From Candidatus Saccharimonadota bacterium (GTDB lineage Bacteria; Patescibacteriota; Saccharimonadia; Saccharimonadales; Saccharimonadaceae): a stretch of 64,000 bases of DNA. A model generated the notes under the pieces. That model made no database searches and was not told the origin of the DNA. It saw only the letters and a list, made by a program, of their open reading frames with translations. Every line of letters begins with the position of its first letter. Position 1 is the first letter of the stretch. The stretch lies in the NCBI GenBank assembly GCA_017652765.1, contig JAGCAJ010000007.1, forward strand, positions 1 through 64,000, in the 5' to 3' direction. A program made the position numbers and the translations under genes. Positions 33,420 through 42,754 of the stretch are shown here, in pieces.

Positions 33420-35000
33420 ATGCTACGCAAAAACTATCCCTATTACAGGCATACCAAAGTCAAAACTTTTAGAGAATTCCTAGATTTACTCGACAAGAAA
33501 TACGAAAAAAAGGTAGCTTTCTCATACCACAGCGGAGAAATGCTTATCCACAAAACTTACGCCGAGTTTATCTCTGACGTTAATAACCTTAGTAATTTTT
33601 TCAACAAAAATTATAGAGATAAACACCTCGCTATCTGCGGAGAAAACAGCTACGATTGGTTTGTTACATTCATGGCCATCGTACTTTCTGGCAACGTTGC
33701 CGTCCCAATCGACAAAGACTGTGAAGAAGAGCTACTATTAAAACTCCTAAAATCCGCTGACTGCGACACACTATTCTATAGCGAAAAATACCTACCTAGC
33801 GCCGGCAACCTTAAATTCAAAACCCAAAAATTAAGCGACACCGAACGTAAAATCAGACTCGGCAAAAAATACCACAACACTCACACCGCTAATCCCGACG
33901 CGCCTGCAGTTATTTTCTTTACCTCCGGCACTACAGGTGCACACAAATGCGTCGTCCTCTCCGAGAAAAACATCACCGCCGACATTTATGGCGCATCTTC
34001 TATCTATCAGCCGGGCGGCGCCACCGTAAGCATCCTACCGTTTCATCATAGCTTTGGGTTAGTCACCGCTATTATGATGCCTGCCTACTATGGTTGCGAA
34101 ACCTATATCTGTAGTAGCTTAAAACGTTTTGCTGACGCCATGAAACTCATCCGCCCAGAAACCGTTTTCCTAGTTCCGGCCTTCGTTGAGGCATTTTATC
34201 GCCAAATCTGGCGCCGAGCCCGCCTAGACCACAAAGACAAAGCATTAAAGATGGTCATCACCATCTCCAAAAATCTAAAACACGTCGGCCTAGACGTACG
34301 TCGTATCGTCGCAAAAAGCGTTCTAGAAGAATTTGGCGGGGAACTACGCCATATTATCTGTGGTGGAGCTTATCTAGACCCGGTCTATGTCAAATGGTTT
34401 AGAAATATCGGCATTGACATTCTTAACGGTTATGGTATAACTGAATGTTCGCCCGTCCTTTCCGTCAACCGCAACAAATACTACAAAGACGGTAGCGTTG
34501 GCATACCTTGCCGAGGTGTAGAAGTCAAGATTATCGACGGAGAAATCTGTGCTCGTGGCGACAATGTCATGCTCGGCTATTACGAAAACGGCAAAATCAC
34601 CGAACAAAAAGGCTTTTTCCATACTGGCGATCTCGGCAGAATTAACAAAGATGGTTTCATATTCATCACTGGGCGTATCAAAAATACCATTATTCTAAGT
34701 AACGGCGAAAACATCAGTCCAGAAACCATAGAAAGCGAATTCATGAAATTCAAAGGCGTACGCGAAGCCGTAGCCTTTAGTAACGGTGACGAAATCCACC
34801 TCATGATTTATCCAGAAGAAGACCGCATCGGCGACAAAATTTACTTCGAATCCCTCCGTCGGCGTTATAATTATAGTAGACCTAAGAATCGTCGTGTAGC
34901 ATATATCACCTTACGTACGACCGAGTTCATCAAAAACAGTAGTCAAAAAATTATTCGTTCAAAAATAATGGAGGAAAATCATGAAGGAAGAAGTTATTAA
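33420..35000 (+). CDS. Acyl-activating (AMP-forming) enzyme, probable acyl-ACP synthetase
   Basis: A 526 aa member of the ANL superfamily. The P-loop-like motif FFTSGTTGAHK lies near residue 163, NGYGITECSP near 337, and HTGDLGRINKDGFIFITGR near 400. The gene overlaps the acyl carrier protein gene by 20 bp, so the likely reaction is ATP-dependent loading of a free fatty acid onto ACP. This suits an organism that scavenges fatty acids. The C-terminal catalytic lysine region (KNSSQKIIRSK) is present. Confidence 0.9.
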   Translation: MLRKNYPYYRHTKVKTFREFLDLLDKKYEKKVAFSYHSGEMLIHKTYAEFISDVNNLSNFFNKNYRDKHLAICGENSYDWFVTFMAIVLSGNVAVPIDKDCEEELLLKLLKSADCDTLFYSEKYLPSAGNLKFKTQKLSDTERKIRLGKKYHNTHTANPDAPAVIFFTSGTTGAHKCVVLSEKNITADIYGASSIYQPGGATVSILPFHHSFGLVTAIMMPAYYGCETYICSSLKRFADAMKLIRPETVFLVPAFVEAFYRQIWRRARLDHKDKALKMVITISKNLKHVGLDVRRIVAKSVLEEFGGELRHIICGGAYLDPVYVKWFRNIGIDILNGYGITECSPVLSVNRNKYYKDGSVGIPCRGVEVKIIDGEICARGDNVMLGYYENGKITEQKGFFHTGDLGRINKDGFIFITGRIKNTIILSNGENISPETIESEFMKFKGVREAVAFSNGDEIHLMIYPEEDRIGDKIYFESLRRRYNYSRPKNRRVAYITLRTTEFIKNSSQKIIRSKIMEENHEGRSY

Positions 35001-35208
35001 CCTAATCTCAGAAACTCTAGAAATCGACAAAAACGACCTCACTCTAGACACCGATCTAGCTCGCGATCTTAACGTCGAATCTATCGACCTAGTCGACCTT
35101 ATCACGGCCTTTGAAGACAAATATAATTTCGAAATCCCCGACCAGGACCTCAAAAATCTCCAAACTATCGGCGATATTATAACCTACATAGAAAAACGCC
35201 AGAAATAA
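34981..35208 (+). CDS. acpP: Acyl carrier protein
   Basis: A 75 aa acidic four-helix carrier. The phosphopantetheine site is Ser34 in NVESIDLVD, a variant of DSLD. Length and charge are typical. It overlaps the acyl-activating enzyme gene. TGGAGGA nine bases upstream is its Shine-Dalgarno sequence. It is the obvious substrate of the two PPTases at 6.4 and 9.3 kb and could hand acyl groups to the PlsC-like enzymes. Confidence 0.95.
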   Translation: MKEEVINLISETLEIDKNDLTLDTDLARDLNVESIDLVDLITAFEDKYNFEIPDQDLKNLQTIGDIITYIEKRQK

Positions 35209-35225
35209 TGGTATAATTGTTATAT

Positions 35226-36428
35226 ATGGATTCTAAAAACGGTGGGCCAACTCTAGACGGTAAAAGTCGCAAGACCGCCGCAGAAATTGCGCGCGCCAAA
35301 GTTCTTGCGGCCTATAATTCTGAGGCCAAAAAAGAGCGCAAAGCTATAAAAGGCCTTGGTCGTACCGCCAAAAATCTCTATCTCGGCACATACAAAGACG
35401 CTCCTATCGACGCCAAAAAGACCCAATCCGCCCCTACTGCCGAAGAACTCAAAAAATACCACTCCGCCTGGCAAAATTATTACCAAAAATATTATAGTGA
35501 TTATTATTCCAAAGCCGCTAAATCTTATCTAGAAAACGAGAAGCTAAAAACCGAGCGTAGAGCCCACGACAACGCCGTCCTAGAATCTCCGGAGCTCGCT
35601 ACCGACCCTACTGACGCCGAAGAACAGAGCATGATACAGACACTCAAAAATCACGTCAAAAAACGTGCTCTCGCCCAGAATAAAACTTCTCACCGCCTAC
35701 GTAAATTTGTCCCGCTCTTTGCCGGTACACTTGTAGTATTACTTATTCTTTTCCTACAATACAACCGTCTAATTTTTGCACCAATTATGGCCTATGTTTC
35801 GCCCGGGAATAGCGACGACTCCGGCATTTCTGCTATTGATCCGACTATTACTACCGCCGTCGGCGCCGACAACCGCCTAATGATTCCAAAACTAAACGTT
35901 GATGTGCCGGTCAATTTTGGTATCGCCAATGACACTAATACTATTAATATGGCCATGGAAAACGGCGTTGCTCAATTTTCTATTCCAGGCGCTTCTGCCA
36001 TGCCTGGCGAAATCGGCAATCTAGTTATTACAGGCCACTCTGCCGGCGATATTTATAGCAATAATCAATACAAATTTATTTTCTCTGGCCTAGAAAGGCT
36101 AGGGAACAACGATCTCATCTATATCGACTACCAGGGTACGCGCTATACTTATTCCGTCATTAAAAAAGAAACTGTCGAGCCGACCAACGTCGGCGCTCTC
36201 GTCTATGACACGGACAAGCCTATGCTAACCTTAATCACCTGTACCCCACTTGGCACGTCTCGCTATCGCCTTCTCGTTACCGCCGAGCAAATTAACCCAT
36301 CCCCATCCGGTGCTACCCAGTCCGATACCACAGACGACGAAGCCGACGCCCCAACCTTCGAAGCCATGCCAGAAAACGAGCCGACCTTCTTTGAAAGAAT
36401 CTGGCGCTTCCTCACCGGCCAAAACTAA
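35226..36428 (+). CDS. Sortase with long N-terminal cytoplasmic region
   Basis: A 400 aa transpeptidase that would anchor surface proteins. A charged cytoplasmic N-terminus of about 150 residues precedes one membrane helix (about 160-182). The sortase domain has His271 (VITGHSAGD), Cys339 (TLITCTP) and Arg at 346-348 (SRYR). The tail is acidic and Pro-rich. TATAAT ends 8 nt before the ATG. The APNSG end of the 4.8 kb protein may be a substrate motif. The extra N-terminal region is much longer than in typical sortases. Confidence 0.9.
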   Translation: MDSKNGGPTLDGKSRKTAAEIARAKVLAAYNSEAKKERKAIKGLGRTAKNLYLGTYKDAPIDAKKTQSAPTAEELKKYHSAWQNYYQKYYSDYYSKAAKSYLENEKLKTERRAHDNAVLESPELATDPTDAEEQSMIQTLKNHVKKRALAQNKTSHRLRKFVPLFAGTLVVLLILFLQYNRLIFAPIMAYVSPGNSDDSGISAIDPTITTAVGADNRLMIPKLNVDVPVNFGIANDTNTINMAMENGVAQFSIPGASAMPGEIGNLVITGHSAGDIYSNNQYKFIFSGLERLGNNDLIYIDYQGTRYTYSVIKKETVEPTNVGALVYDTDKPMLTLITCTPLGTSRYRLLVTAEQINPSPSGATQSDTTDDEADAPTFEAMPENEPTFFERIWRFLTGQN

Positions 36429-36431
36429 TTT

Positions 36432-37820
36432 CTAATCTATGATTTTTTCCCTAGTTAACGCAGTTTTATTATCTTTTTTGTTTAGATAATATAGCCATTT
36501 TCCATTCTTAGTAATAAACGCATTACTATTTGCGGAGGTGATATCTCTCTTGTTCGTACCGTCAAAATCGCAGACAATTAGTCGCCCGTCCGCAATCGTT
36601 CCTACTAGATAATCATCCACCATAAAGAAATCATCACCAGAAAGCTCAAACCCAGTAGACGAATTAGCCTCCGCATTATAGACTACGATATTTCTATTGT
36701 CGCGCGCCATCAGGATTTCGCCCTCGGTATATTCCTTCAGCGAGGCCGGCTCAAACCCAATTTCTCTATCTAATACTAGCTCCATTTCGGATAGCTTGTC
36801 GTCTTCTGTTGGATAACTACCCCGATAAACTTTCATAGTCCTACCTACGGTCATAGTGAGGTATTTTTGGCCAATGTATTCCGACATTTCTATATTAATC
36901 AGCCCGTCCGCCTCGGTAAATTCCGCAAGACTAATGTCGTCACTATTATCCTGGTAGAGCGATAGTTTACGACTGTTTGTTAGATAAATTAGGTCAGAAT
37001 TAGCAAAAGCATATTTTTTCACATCGCTCGCCATTACCTGCGAGACGGTTTTCTCATTCGTTGCTATTGCGCGTAGGTTGCCATTTTCTAGCGCATATAA
37101 TTTATCGCCATTATCCGTCGCAAACTGCACGTCCGAGAAGTTCATGGCAAACTCTTTAGTTAGGTTTACGCTACTTTTAACATTTTTTACGTTTATTACT
37201 AGCCACTCGGTCTCGTTCTTATGAAGTGTCTTTACTAATACTTTGTCACTATTCTGGTCCCATGTGATTTCTACTGGGGTCAGGTCCTTCATTATATCCG
37301 TAATATCTAACTCTGTCCGTACAGTACCATCCCCACGCAAATCATAATACGCCCATTTATTATTATCTTTTAACACTACTATTACATAGTCACGATTTGG
37401 CGCCGACACAAAGAACTGCACACCACCATCAATCTCCGCTGCCTGTTCCGGAGTGCGATTCTGATAGAATAATCTAGCATATTCCATTTTGAGCAATCGA
37501 CCCGATTCACTAACTACGGTCTTTTCCCAAGAATCGTATCCGTCGCGTGTTAGCTTAATAGTGTGCTCGCCCGCCGATAATAATCTAGACGTATTGGTCT
37601 TTGCTAGAATCGTATCGCCATCAATCGTAATCGTTGCCCCCGTTGGTAGACTTCTAATCTGGACTAGACCAGACTGCCCTAGCTCTCCGTTCTTATTTAA
37701 GTTGTAGCCCATAGCAATAAAGGTTAAAAGTATAACTGTAAAAACCACGGCCACCACCATAATAGTCTCCGTAACAACTAGCCTAATAGTTTCCATGCGT
37801 TTTTTATGTGCTCTGTCCAT
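36432..37820 (-). CDS. Membrane-anchored PEGA-domain protein with propeller-like region
   Basis: A 462 aa protein: cytoplasmic N-terminus, one helix (about 15-42), then a PEGA domain (about 54-105; IRSLPTGATITIDG and GEHTIKLTRDGY) and a region of repeated beta strands that resembles a beta-propeller. PEGA domains are linked to surface-layer attachment or carbohydrate binding. The ATG is chosen because a TATAAT ends exactly 6 nt before it. Function unknown. Confidence 0.8.
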   Translation of the reverse strand: MDRAHKKRMETIRLVVTETIMVVAVVFTVILLTFIAMGYNLNKNGELGQSGLVQIRSLPTGATITIDGDTILAKTNTSRLLSAGEHTIKLTRDGYDSWEKTVVSESGRLLKMEYARLFYQNRTPEQAAEIDGGVQFFVSAPNRDYVIVVLKDNNKWAYYDLRGDGTVRTELDITDIMKDLTPVEITWDQNSDKVLVKTLHKNETEWLVINVKNVKSSVNLTKEFAMNFSDVQFATDNGDKLYALENGNLRAIATNEKTVSQVMASDVKKYAFANSDLIYLTNSRKLSLYQDNSDDISLAEFTEADGLINIEMSEYIGQKYLTMTVGRTMKVYRGSYPTEDDKLSEMELVLDREIGFEPASLKEYTEGEILMARDNRNIVVYNAEANSSTGFELSGDDFFMVDDYLVGTIADGRLIVCDFDGTNKRDITSANSNAFITKNGKWLYYLNKKDNKTALTREKIID

Positions 37821-37922
37821 GACTATATTATACAATATAAAAATTGTTTAAAAAAGTTATTGCTTTTTCATACCGCCTGCGGTTATAATAAGAATAACCT
37901 ATTTTGTGGAGTGTAATAAAAT

Positions 37923-39107
37923 ATGACAAAAATACAGATTGACGATGGAAAGAGTGCCAAAACAGAGGTAGATTCTACCCCTGCTAAGAAGGCCGTCCGC
38001 AAAATCGTCATCACCGAAGCTCCCAAAGAAGAAAAGAAAGTCGAAAAAAAGGTTGAGAAAAAAATCGAGATTGTTGAGAAAAAAGCAGAAGTTGTTGAGA
38101 AGAAGACAGAGAAGAAAATCGAACATCAGGCCAGCCATCCGGTAAACAGCACCGCTACACACAGTATCTTACAGAAATCTACTACTCTTTCTCGCCGTTA
38201 CGTAAAGAAGCCTACGTCCGCCACCCCAGTCAAAGAGGAAAAGAAAGCTGAATCAATCAAAGAAGAGAAAAAAGCCGAACCAATCAAAGAAGAGAAAAAA
38301 GCTGAACCAGCCAAAGCGGAGAAAAAGCCAAAGGTAGAAATTAAGGCTAGAATCGCCAAAAAACGTACTGATAGACTAGCGGAAAAGAGGCTAAAAGCCG
38401 AGCGCGAACAGGCTGCTCGCGCAGCTAGAATCGCCAAAGCTAGAGCCGAAAAAGAGGCAAAATTAGCCAGAAAACAGACCGCGCTCAAAGCCCGAACAGA
38501 GGCCGCAGCCGCCAAAAAAGCTGCCAAAATCGCCAAAAAAGTCCCAAAAACCGACCGCGCTCTAAGATCTGCTTCTACCGTAGTAGCCAAAATGGCAGAA
38601 CCAGAGCCAGCCAAAAAGGAGATGAAGCAAGCCTTCAAGAAAAAACGCAAAGCTGGTCGCGTCTTCTTGGCACTTATCTGTTCTGGTGCCACCGTGGCCG
38701 CGCTTGTTGCCTTTGTTCACTTTAGCATTCCGGACCTCTCTGTCCGTGTTGCCGCTATCCAGACCGGCATAGAAGCTACCTACCCTACCTTTGTTCCTAG
38801 AAACTATAACCTAGGTAGTGTTACTTCCGACAAAGACGGCGTTGTTCTTATGCACTTTGACGGCCCAGAAGGTGCCTCATTCACCCTCTCAGAAGAAAAG
38901 TCCACCTGGGATAGTACCGCCCTACTTAACAACTACGTTAAGAAAACTTATCCATCCGACTTTACCACCCTCCGCGAACAGGGTATTACTATCTATGTTC
39001 GTGGCGAAAAAGCTTCTTGGGTTAATGGTGGGCTACTCTACAAAATCGAATCCACCGGCAAATATCTAACCAAAGAACAGATTAGAAATATTGCTACATC
39101 GCTCTAA
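37923..39107 (+). CDS. Lys/Glu/Ala-rich membrane protein with extracytoplasmic C-terminal domain
   Basis: A 394 aa protein. The first 240 residues are highly charged and low complexity, with EKK-type repeats and three 9-residue repeats (KEEKKAEPI type, nucleotides 38232-38312). A membrane helix lies at about 244-266. The last 125 residues form a compact extracytoplasmic domain that resembles DUF4367. The charged region could bind DNA or membranes. Repeats of this kind can vary in number between strains. Confidence 0.75.
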   Translation: MTKIQIDDGKSAKTEVDSTPAKKAVRKIVITEAPKEEKKVEKKVEKKIEIVEKKAEVVEKKTEKKIEHQASHPVNSTATHSILQKSTTLSRRYVKKPTSATPVKEEKKAESIKEEKKAEPIKEEKKAEPAKAEKKPKVEIKARIAKKRTDRLAEKRLKAEREQAARAARIAKARAEKEAKLARKQTALKARTEAAAAKKAAKIAKKVPKTDRALRSASTVVAKMAEPEPAKKEMKQAFKKKRKAGRVFLALICSGATVAALVAFVHFSIPDLSVRVAAIQTGIEATYPTFVPRNYNLGSVTSDKDGVVLMHFDGPEGASFTLSEEKSTWDSTALLNNYVKKTYPSDFTTLREQGITIYVRGEKASWVNGGLLYKIESTGKYLTKEQIRNIATSL

Positions 39108-39126
39108 TTGCGGTATAATATTTGAC

Positions 39127-40647
39127 ATGAACATTACTCGTTTTGCGCCTAGCCCTACAGGCTATATTCACCTGGGCAACGTGCGCAGTGCAATCTACCC
39201 ATATTTAATTGCCAAGCAATCTGACGGTGGCAAGTTTATTTTGCGTATCGAAGATACCGACCAGGCCCGCTACGTGCCGGGCGCTACCGAGCTCATCGTA
39301 GAGACACTTACCTGGCTAGGCCTAGATTGGGACGAGGGAATTATTAAAGGTGGCGACCACGGCCCTTATTACCAGAGCGAGCGTCGTGATATCTATCATG
39401 AATATGCTAGAAAACTAATCGCCACAGGACGCGCTTATGCCGACCCTACCCCCGGAGACGTCATTGACGCTTATAGAAAAGCCGACAACGAAGCCAAAAT
39501 TCCATACCTCTACCGTAACCACCGCCCAGAAAACATGGACCTCGCCTGGGAGCCGGGTATCCCGCTCCGCTTTAAGAGCGAACCTAGCCCCATGAAGTGG
39601 CACGACGAAGTCATGGGCGACCTAGAGACCGGCCCCGAAGTCATGGACGACATCGTCCTCATCAAAAAAGACGGCCTCCCTACTTATAATTTTGCCCATA
39701 TCGTCGATGATTACGAAATGCAAGTTACTCACATTGTCCGTGGGGTAGAATATTTATCTTCTATGCCAAATTATTTAGCAATTTACAAAGCGCTAGACAT
39801 AGAACATCCTAAATTCGTTTCGCTCCCACACGTCCTCGCGCCTCAAGGTAACAAGAAACTCAGCAAACGCGACGGCGCCAAATCAGTCACCGAATACCGC
39901 GACGATGGCGTATTGCCAGAAGCAATGCTAAACTATCTTGCTTGCCTTGGCTGGAATGATGGCACCGAGCAAGAAATCTACTCTAAGGAGGAACTATTAG
40001 AAAAATTTAGCATCGACCGCATCCAGAACTCTGGTGCTCGTTTTGACGAAGTTAAGCTCCTCTGGCAAAACGGTCAATGGATTAGAAAAATCTTTGACGA
40101 ACAAGGCGTAGACGAGCTCTATTCTCGCACTATTTCTGCGGACCCCGCCTCCATTTCTAGCAACAAAGCTAACCCTACGCGCGACTCGCTTATTAATTTC
40201 TGGCCCGACTCCGCCAGTGAATATTCCGACGAATACAAAAAATCCGTCCTCGCTATTATCTACGACCGACTAAAAGTCCTCTCCGACCTCCGTGAATATA
40301 CTAACTATTTCTTTGAGGAGCCTCGCGTAGATCTAGAATATTTGCAGAATAATAAATTCATCAAAAAACTCTCCGAGACAGAACAACGCGATCTACTCAC
40401 CGCCGTATTTGAGCGCTTACAAACTATTTCAAAAGACGACTGGACCGCCGACAATCTCCAGTCCACCTTTAACGAACTTCTAGAATCCACCAAGAAAAAG
40501 CCCGCAGAGTTATTTAGCCTTATTCGTATCGCGGTATCCTATGCTCCGTTTTCTCCGGCACTGCATTTGACCTGTGCCGTGCTTGGTCGCGACCGTACAC
40601 TTGCCCGACTTAACGCCACGCGTTCCGCTATCGTTAACGATTTATAA
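39127..40647 (+). CDS. gltX: Glutamyl-tRNA synthetase
   Basis: Class I synthetase, 506 aa. The HIGH-type motif is PSPTGYIHLGN, the ATP loop is KKLSKRDG, and LRIEDTDQARYVPG is the glutamate-binding segment. Only one gltX is seen; if it is non-discriminating, Gln-tRNA would be made through GatCAB, which is not in the window. TATAAT ends 7 nt before the ATG. Confidence 0.96.
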   Translation: MNITRFAPSPTGYIHLGNVRSAIYPYLIAKQSDGGKFILRIEDTDQARYVPGATELIVETLTWLGLDWDEGIIKGGDHGPYYQSERRDIYHEYARKLIATGRAYADPTPGDVIDAYRKADNEAKIPYLYRNHRPENMDLAWEPGIPLRFKSEPSPMKWHDEVMGDLETGPEVMDDIVLIKKDGLPTYNFAHIVDDYEMQVTHIVRGVEYLSSMPNYLAIYKALDIEHPKFVSLPHVLAPQGNKKLSKRDGAKSVTEYRDDGVLPEAMLNYLACLGWNDGTEQEIYSKEELLEKFSIDRIQNSGARFDEVKLLWQNGQWIRKIFDEQGVDELYSRTISADPASISSNKANPTRDSLINFWPDSASEYSDEYKKSVLAIIYDRLKVLSDLREYTNYFFEEPRVDLEYLQNNKFIKKLSETEQRDLLTAVFERLQTISKDDWTADNLQSTFNELLESTKKKPAELFSLIRIAVSYAPFSPALHLTCAVLGRDRTLARLNATRSAIVNDL

Positions 40648-40683
40648 TTTCCATTTTCTTTGCGCTTATGCTAATATTGTAGT

Positions 40684-41988
40684 ATGAGCAAAAAGAGTGT
40701 GAAGTTGGCTCAGCCGGAATCTATCGACGATATTCCTGCTGATACCACCAAAAAATCTAAGATTAAACCCCCTAAAAATTCTATTCAGAATAAGCGCAAA
40801 AAACGCATTATTATTGCGGTTGTCATTATTTTGATCCTGTGCGCTATTGGTGGTACGGTTACCGCACTATATTTCCTAGTCTGGAACAAGCCAAAAGAAG
40901 AAGCCCCACAAGAAGAGCCTGTGCCAGAGCCAGAAGCTCCTAAAATTTATAGTAAACTCACCGGCCTAGAAATCGCCTCCGAAGAAGAAAATTCTATGCC
41001 ACTCTATTGTATGCAAATTCCAAACGGCGCCGACGGCCCTCGGCCACAAACCGGCCTGAACGAAGCTGGCGTTGTGTTTGAAGCCATCGCCGAAGCCGGT
41101 ATTACTCGCTTTGCTGCCGTCTTCCAAAATCCCCAGAGCAAGACTCTTGGCCCTATCCGCTCTCTTCGCTTATACTATCTAGATTGGGACACGCCATTTG
41201 ACTGTGCTATCGTTCATGCCGGTGGCTCTGCCGAGGCCGTCGCCGCCGCCAGCTCTGGCGCCTATCACGATTTATCCGAATCCGCCGTCTATATGTGGCG
41301 CGATTATAACTCTTACTGGGCTCCAAACAACCTCATGACCTCCCCAGAGCTCCTCGCTAAATTTGCTCGTGATGACGGTTATAATTCCGCCAATCCACAA
41401 ACTTTCCCACGCCTGACTCCAAAAGAAGCTGAAGAAAAAGTCGAATCCGCCCGCTCGGCCGCTAATCCAGAGTCAACCGACAGCGAACAGACTAACTGCG
41501 CTAGCGGTGGCGATACAAATTGTATCACTCCTGCCCCAGTTCCACTTGTTACCGATATTGCCGTCAACTTTGGCTCCGTCCCGACCTTCAACACCGTCTA
41601 TAAATACGACGCCGACTCCAACACTTACAAGCGCTCCTACGCTTCCGGCGAAGAGCATCTAGTCTATGACTGCTCCGGTTCCGAAAAATCCGAGCCATCC
41701 CCTAAACAAGATTGTGGCATCGCCAAGCAAATCGCCCCTTCTGCTATCGCCGTCATGATGGTAGACGAGCGCCTAGATTCCGATAATTACCATCATATCA
41801 TCCAAACTATCGGTACCGGCGTCGCCTACGTCTTCCAAAACGGCACCGTAACTAAAGGCACCTGGAAAAAGACCGCCAAAAACGCCCAAATCATCTTCTC
41901 TGACGAACAGGGAAATATCATTTCCTTTACTCCGGGCCAGCTTTGGATCTCCGCCATCCCAAATTACGGTGGCTCCGTCAAATACTAG
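40684..41988 (+). CDS. DUF3048 (YerB-like) membrane-anchored protein
   Basis: A 434 aa protein with a helix at about 38-62 and an extracytoplasmic DUF3048 region: RPQTGLNEAGVVFEAIAEAGITRFAAVF, GPIRSLRLYYLDW, and AVMMVDERLD near 358. The family occurs in Firmicutes and CPR; function is unknown. A Pro/Glu-rich linker (about 72-88) separates anchor and domain. TAATAT ends 6 nt before the ATG. A bidirectional terminator follows. Confidence 0.87.
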   Translation: MSKKSVKLAQPESIDDIPADTTKKSKIKPPKNSIQNKRKKRIIIAVVIILILCAIGGTVTALYFLVWNKPKEEAPQEEPVPEPEAPKIYSKLTGLEIASEEENSMPLYCMQIPNGADGPRPQTGLNEAGVVFEAIAEAGITRFAAVFQNPQSKTLGPIRSLRLYYLDWDTPFDCAIVHAGGSAEAVAAASSGAYHDLSESAVYMWRDYNSYWAPNNLMTSPELLAKFARDDGYNSANPQTFPRLTPKEAEEKVESARSAANPESTDSEQTNCASGGDTNCITPAPVPLVTDIAVNFGSVPTFNTVYKYDADSNTYKRSYASGEEHLVYDCSGSEKSEPSPKQDCGIAKQIAPSAIAVMMVDERLDSDNYHHIIQTIGTGVAYVFQNGTVTKGTWKKTAKNAQIIFSDEQGNIISFTPGQLWISAIPNYGGSVKY

Positions 41989-41995
41989 ACGAACA

Positions 41996-42029
41996 AAAAT
42001 GACCGCGATTACTCGCGGTCGTTTTTTTA
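41996..42029. terminator. Bidirectional terminator
   Basis: Stem GACCGCG/CGCGGTC (42001-42020), followed by GTTTTTTT on the plus strand and ATTTTTG on the minus strand. It separates the convergent DUF3048 and hypothetical genes. Confidence 0.88.
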
Positions 42030-42030
42030 T

Positions 42031-42546
42031 TCAGTTCTCATCTGTAAGTTTAATCTTCTTTACGAAGAACGTGACGGATTTTATGGCGGAAAGTACTTCC
42101 TGGTCTGACTTCTGCAGTAATTTTACGACTTCCCGCACATATTCATCCTTTGGATTAGTCTCTTTGACCTCGAACGCGGTTTTTTCTAACATATACCTTG
42201 TCGCTTCTGCGTCACCATAGATTAATCCCCGAATATTAGGATCAAGCCTATCTGTGCAATTCCCAATCGCACAGATTAAGGCTATTCTTCCGGCTTCACG
42301 TTTTAAGGAGAATGCATGCGCACTCGACGCATAGAACTTTGGCTCATTGCCACCATTCCTTTGACAGAACACGTACGATTTGTCATCGTCCGTTACTCTA
42401 ATAATCATTGTATCGCCAGTATGCATAATATCAGAATACAGAATATCCATCTGTTCCTGTAGGCTCTGGCCAGTGATTGTCGAGGTTTTTACGTCCTCTT
42501 CTCCTTCTCTTACATTTAAATGGATTTTCACCCAAAGTTTTCCCAT
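42031..42546 (-). CDS. Hypothetical protein, 171 aa
   Basis: A soluble, mixed-charge protein without recognised motifs. It begins with a strand-rich part (MGKLWVKIHLNVREGEEDV) and has a helical second half. AAAGGGGTG precedes the ATG and a TGCTATAAT lies about 55 bp upstream, so it has a leader and Shine-Dalgarno sequence, like several other unknown genes in this window. Confidence 0.65.
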   Translation of the reverse strand: MGKLWVKIHLNVREGEEDVKTSTITGQSLQEQMDILYSDIMHTGDTMIIRVTDDDKSYVFCQRNGGNEPKFYASSAHAFSLKREAGRIALICAIGNCTDRLDPNIRGLIYGDAEATRYMLEKTAFEVKETNPKDEYVREVVKLLQKSDQEVLSAIKSVTFFVKKIKLTDEN

Positions 42547-42671
42547 TTCTACACCCCTTTCTGGAAAACAAACTGAATTTTAATGTACCATCATTCCATT
42601 ATAGCATAAATGACATTAAAAGTCAATAGAACTATTGCACTTGGCCTGCTTTTATGCTAAAATAACGTTAT

Positions 42672-42748
42672 GGTTCCGTCGTCTAGTGGTCTAGGACGTC
42701 TGGTTCTCATCCAGAAAATCGCGGGTTCGACTCCCGCCGGAATCACCA
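42672..42748 (+). tRNA. tRNA-Glu (anticodon CTC)
   Basis: Cloverleaf with acceptor GGTTCCG/CGGAATC (one G-T pair), anticodon stem CTGG/CCAG with loop TTCTCAT (anticodon CTC), and T arm GCGGG/CCCGC with loop TTCGACT. CCA is encoded. TATGCTAAAAT lies eight bases upstream. The der start codon follows six bases after the tRNA. Confidence 0.93.
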
Positions 42749-42754
42749 CATTTT

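Noticed and set aside
38232-38312. Repeats in the Lys-rich gene as a CRISPR or mobile repeat
   Set aside because: They are in-frame codon repeats of a low-complexity protein region.
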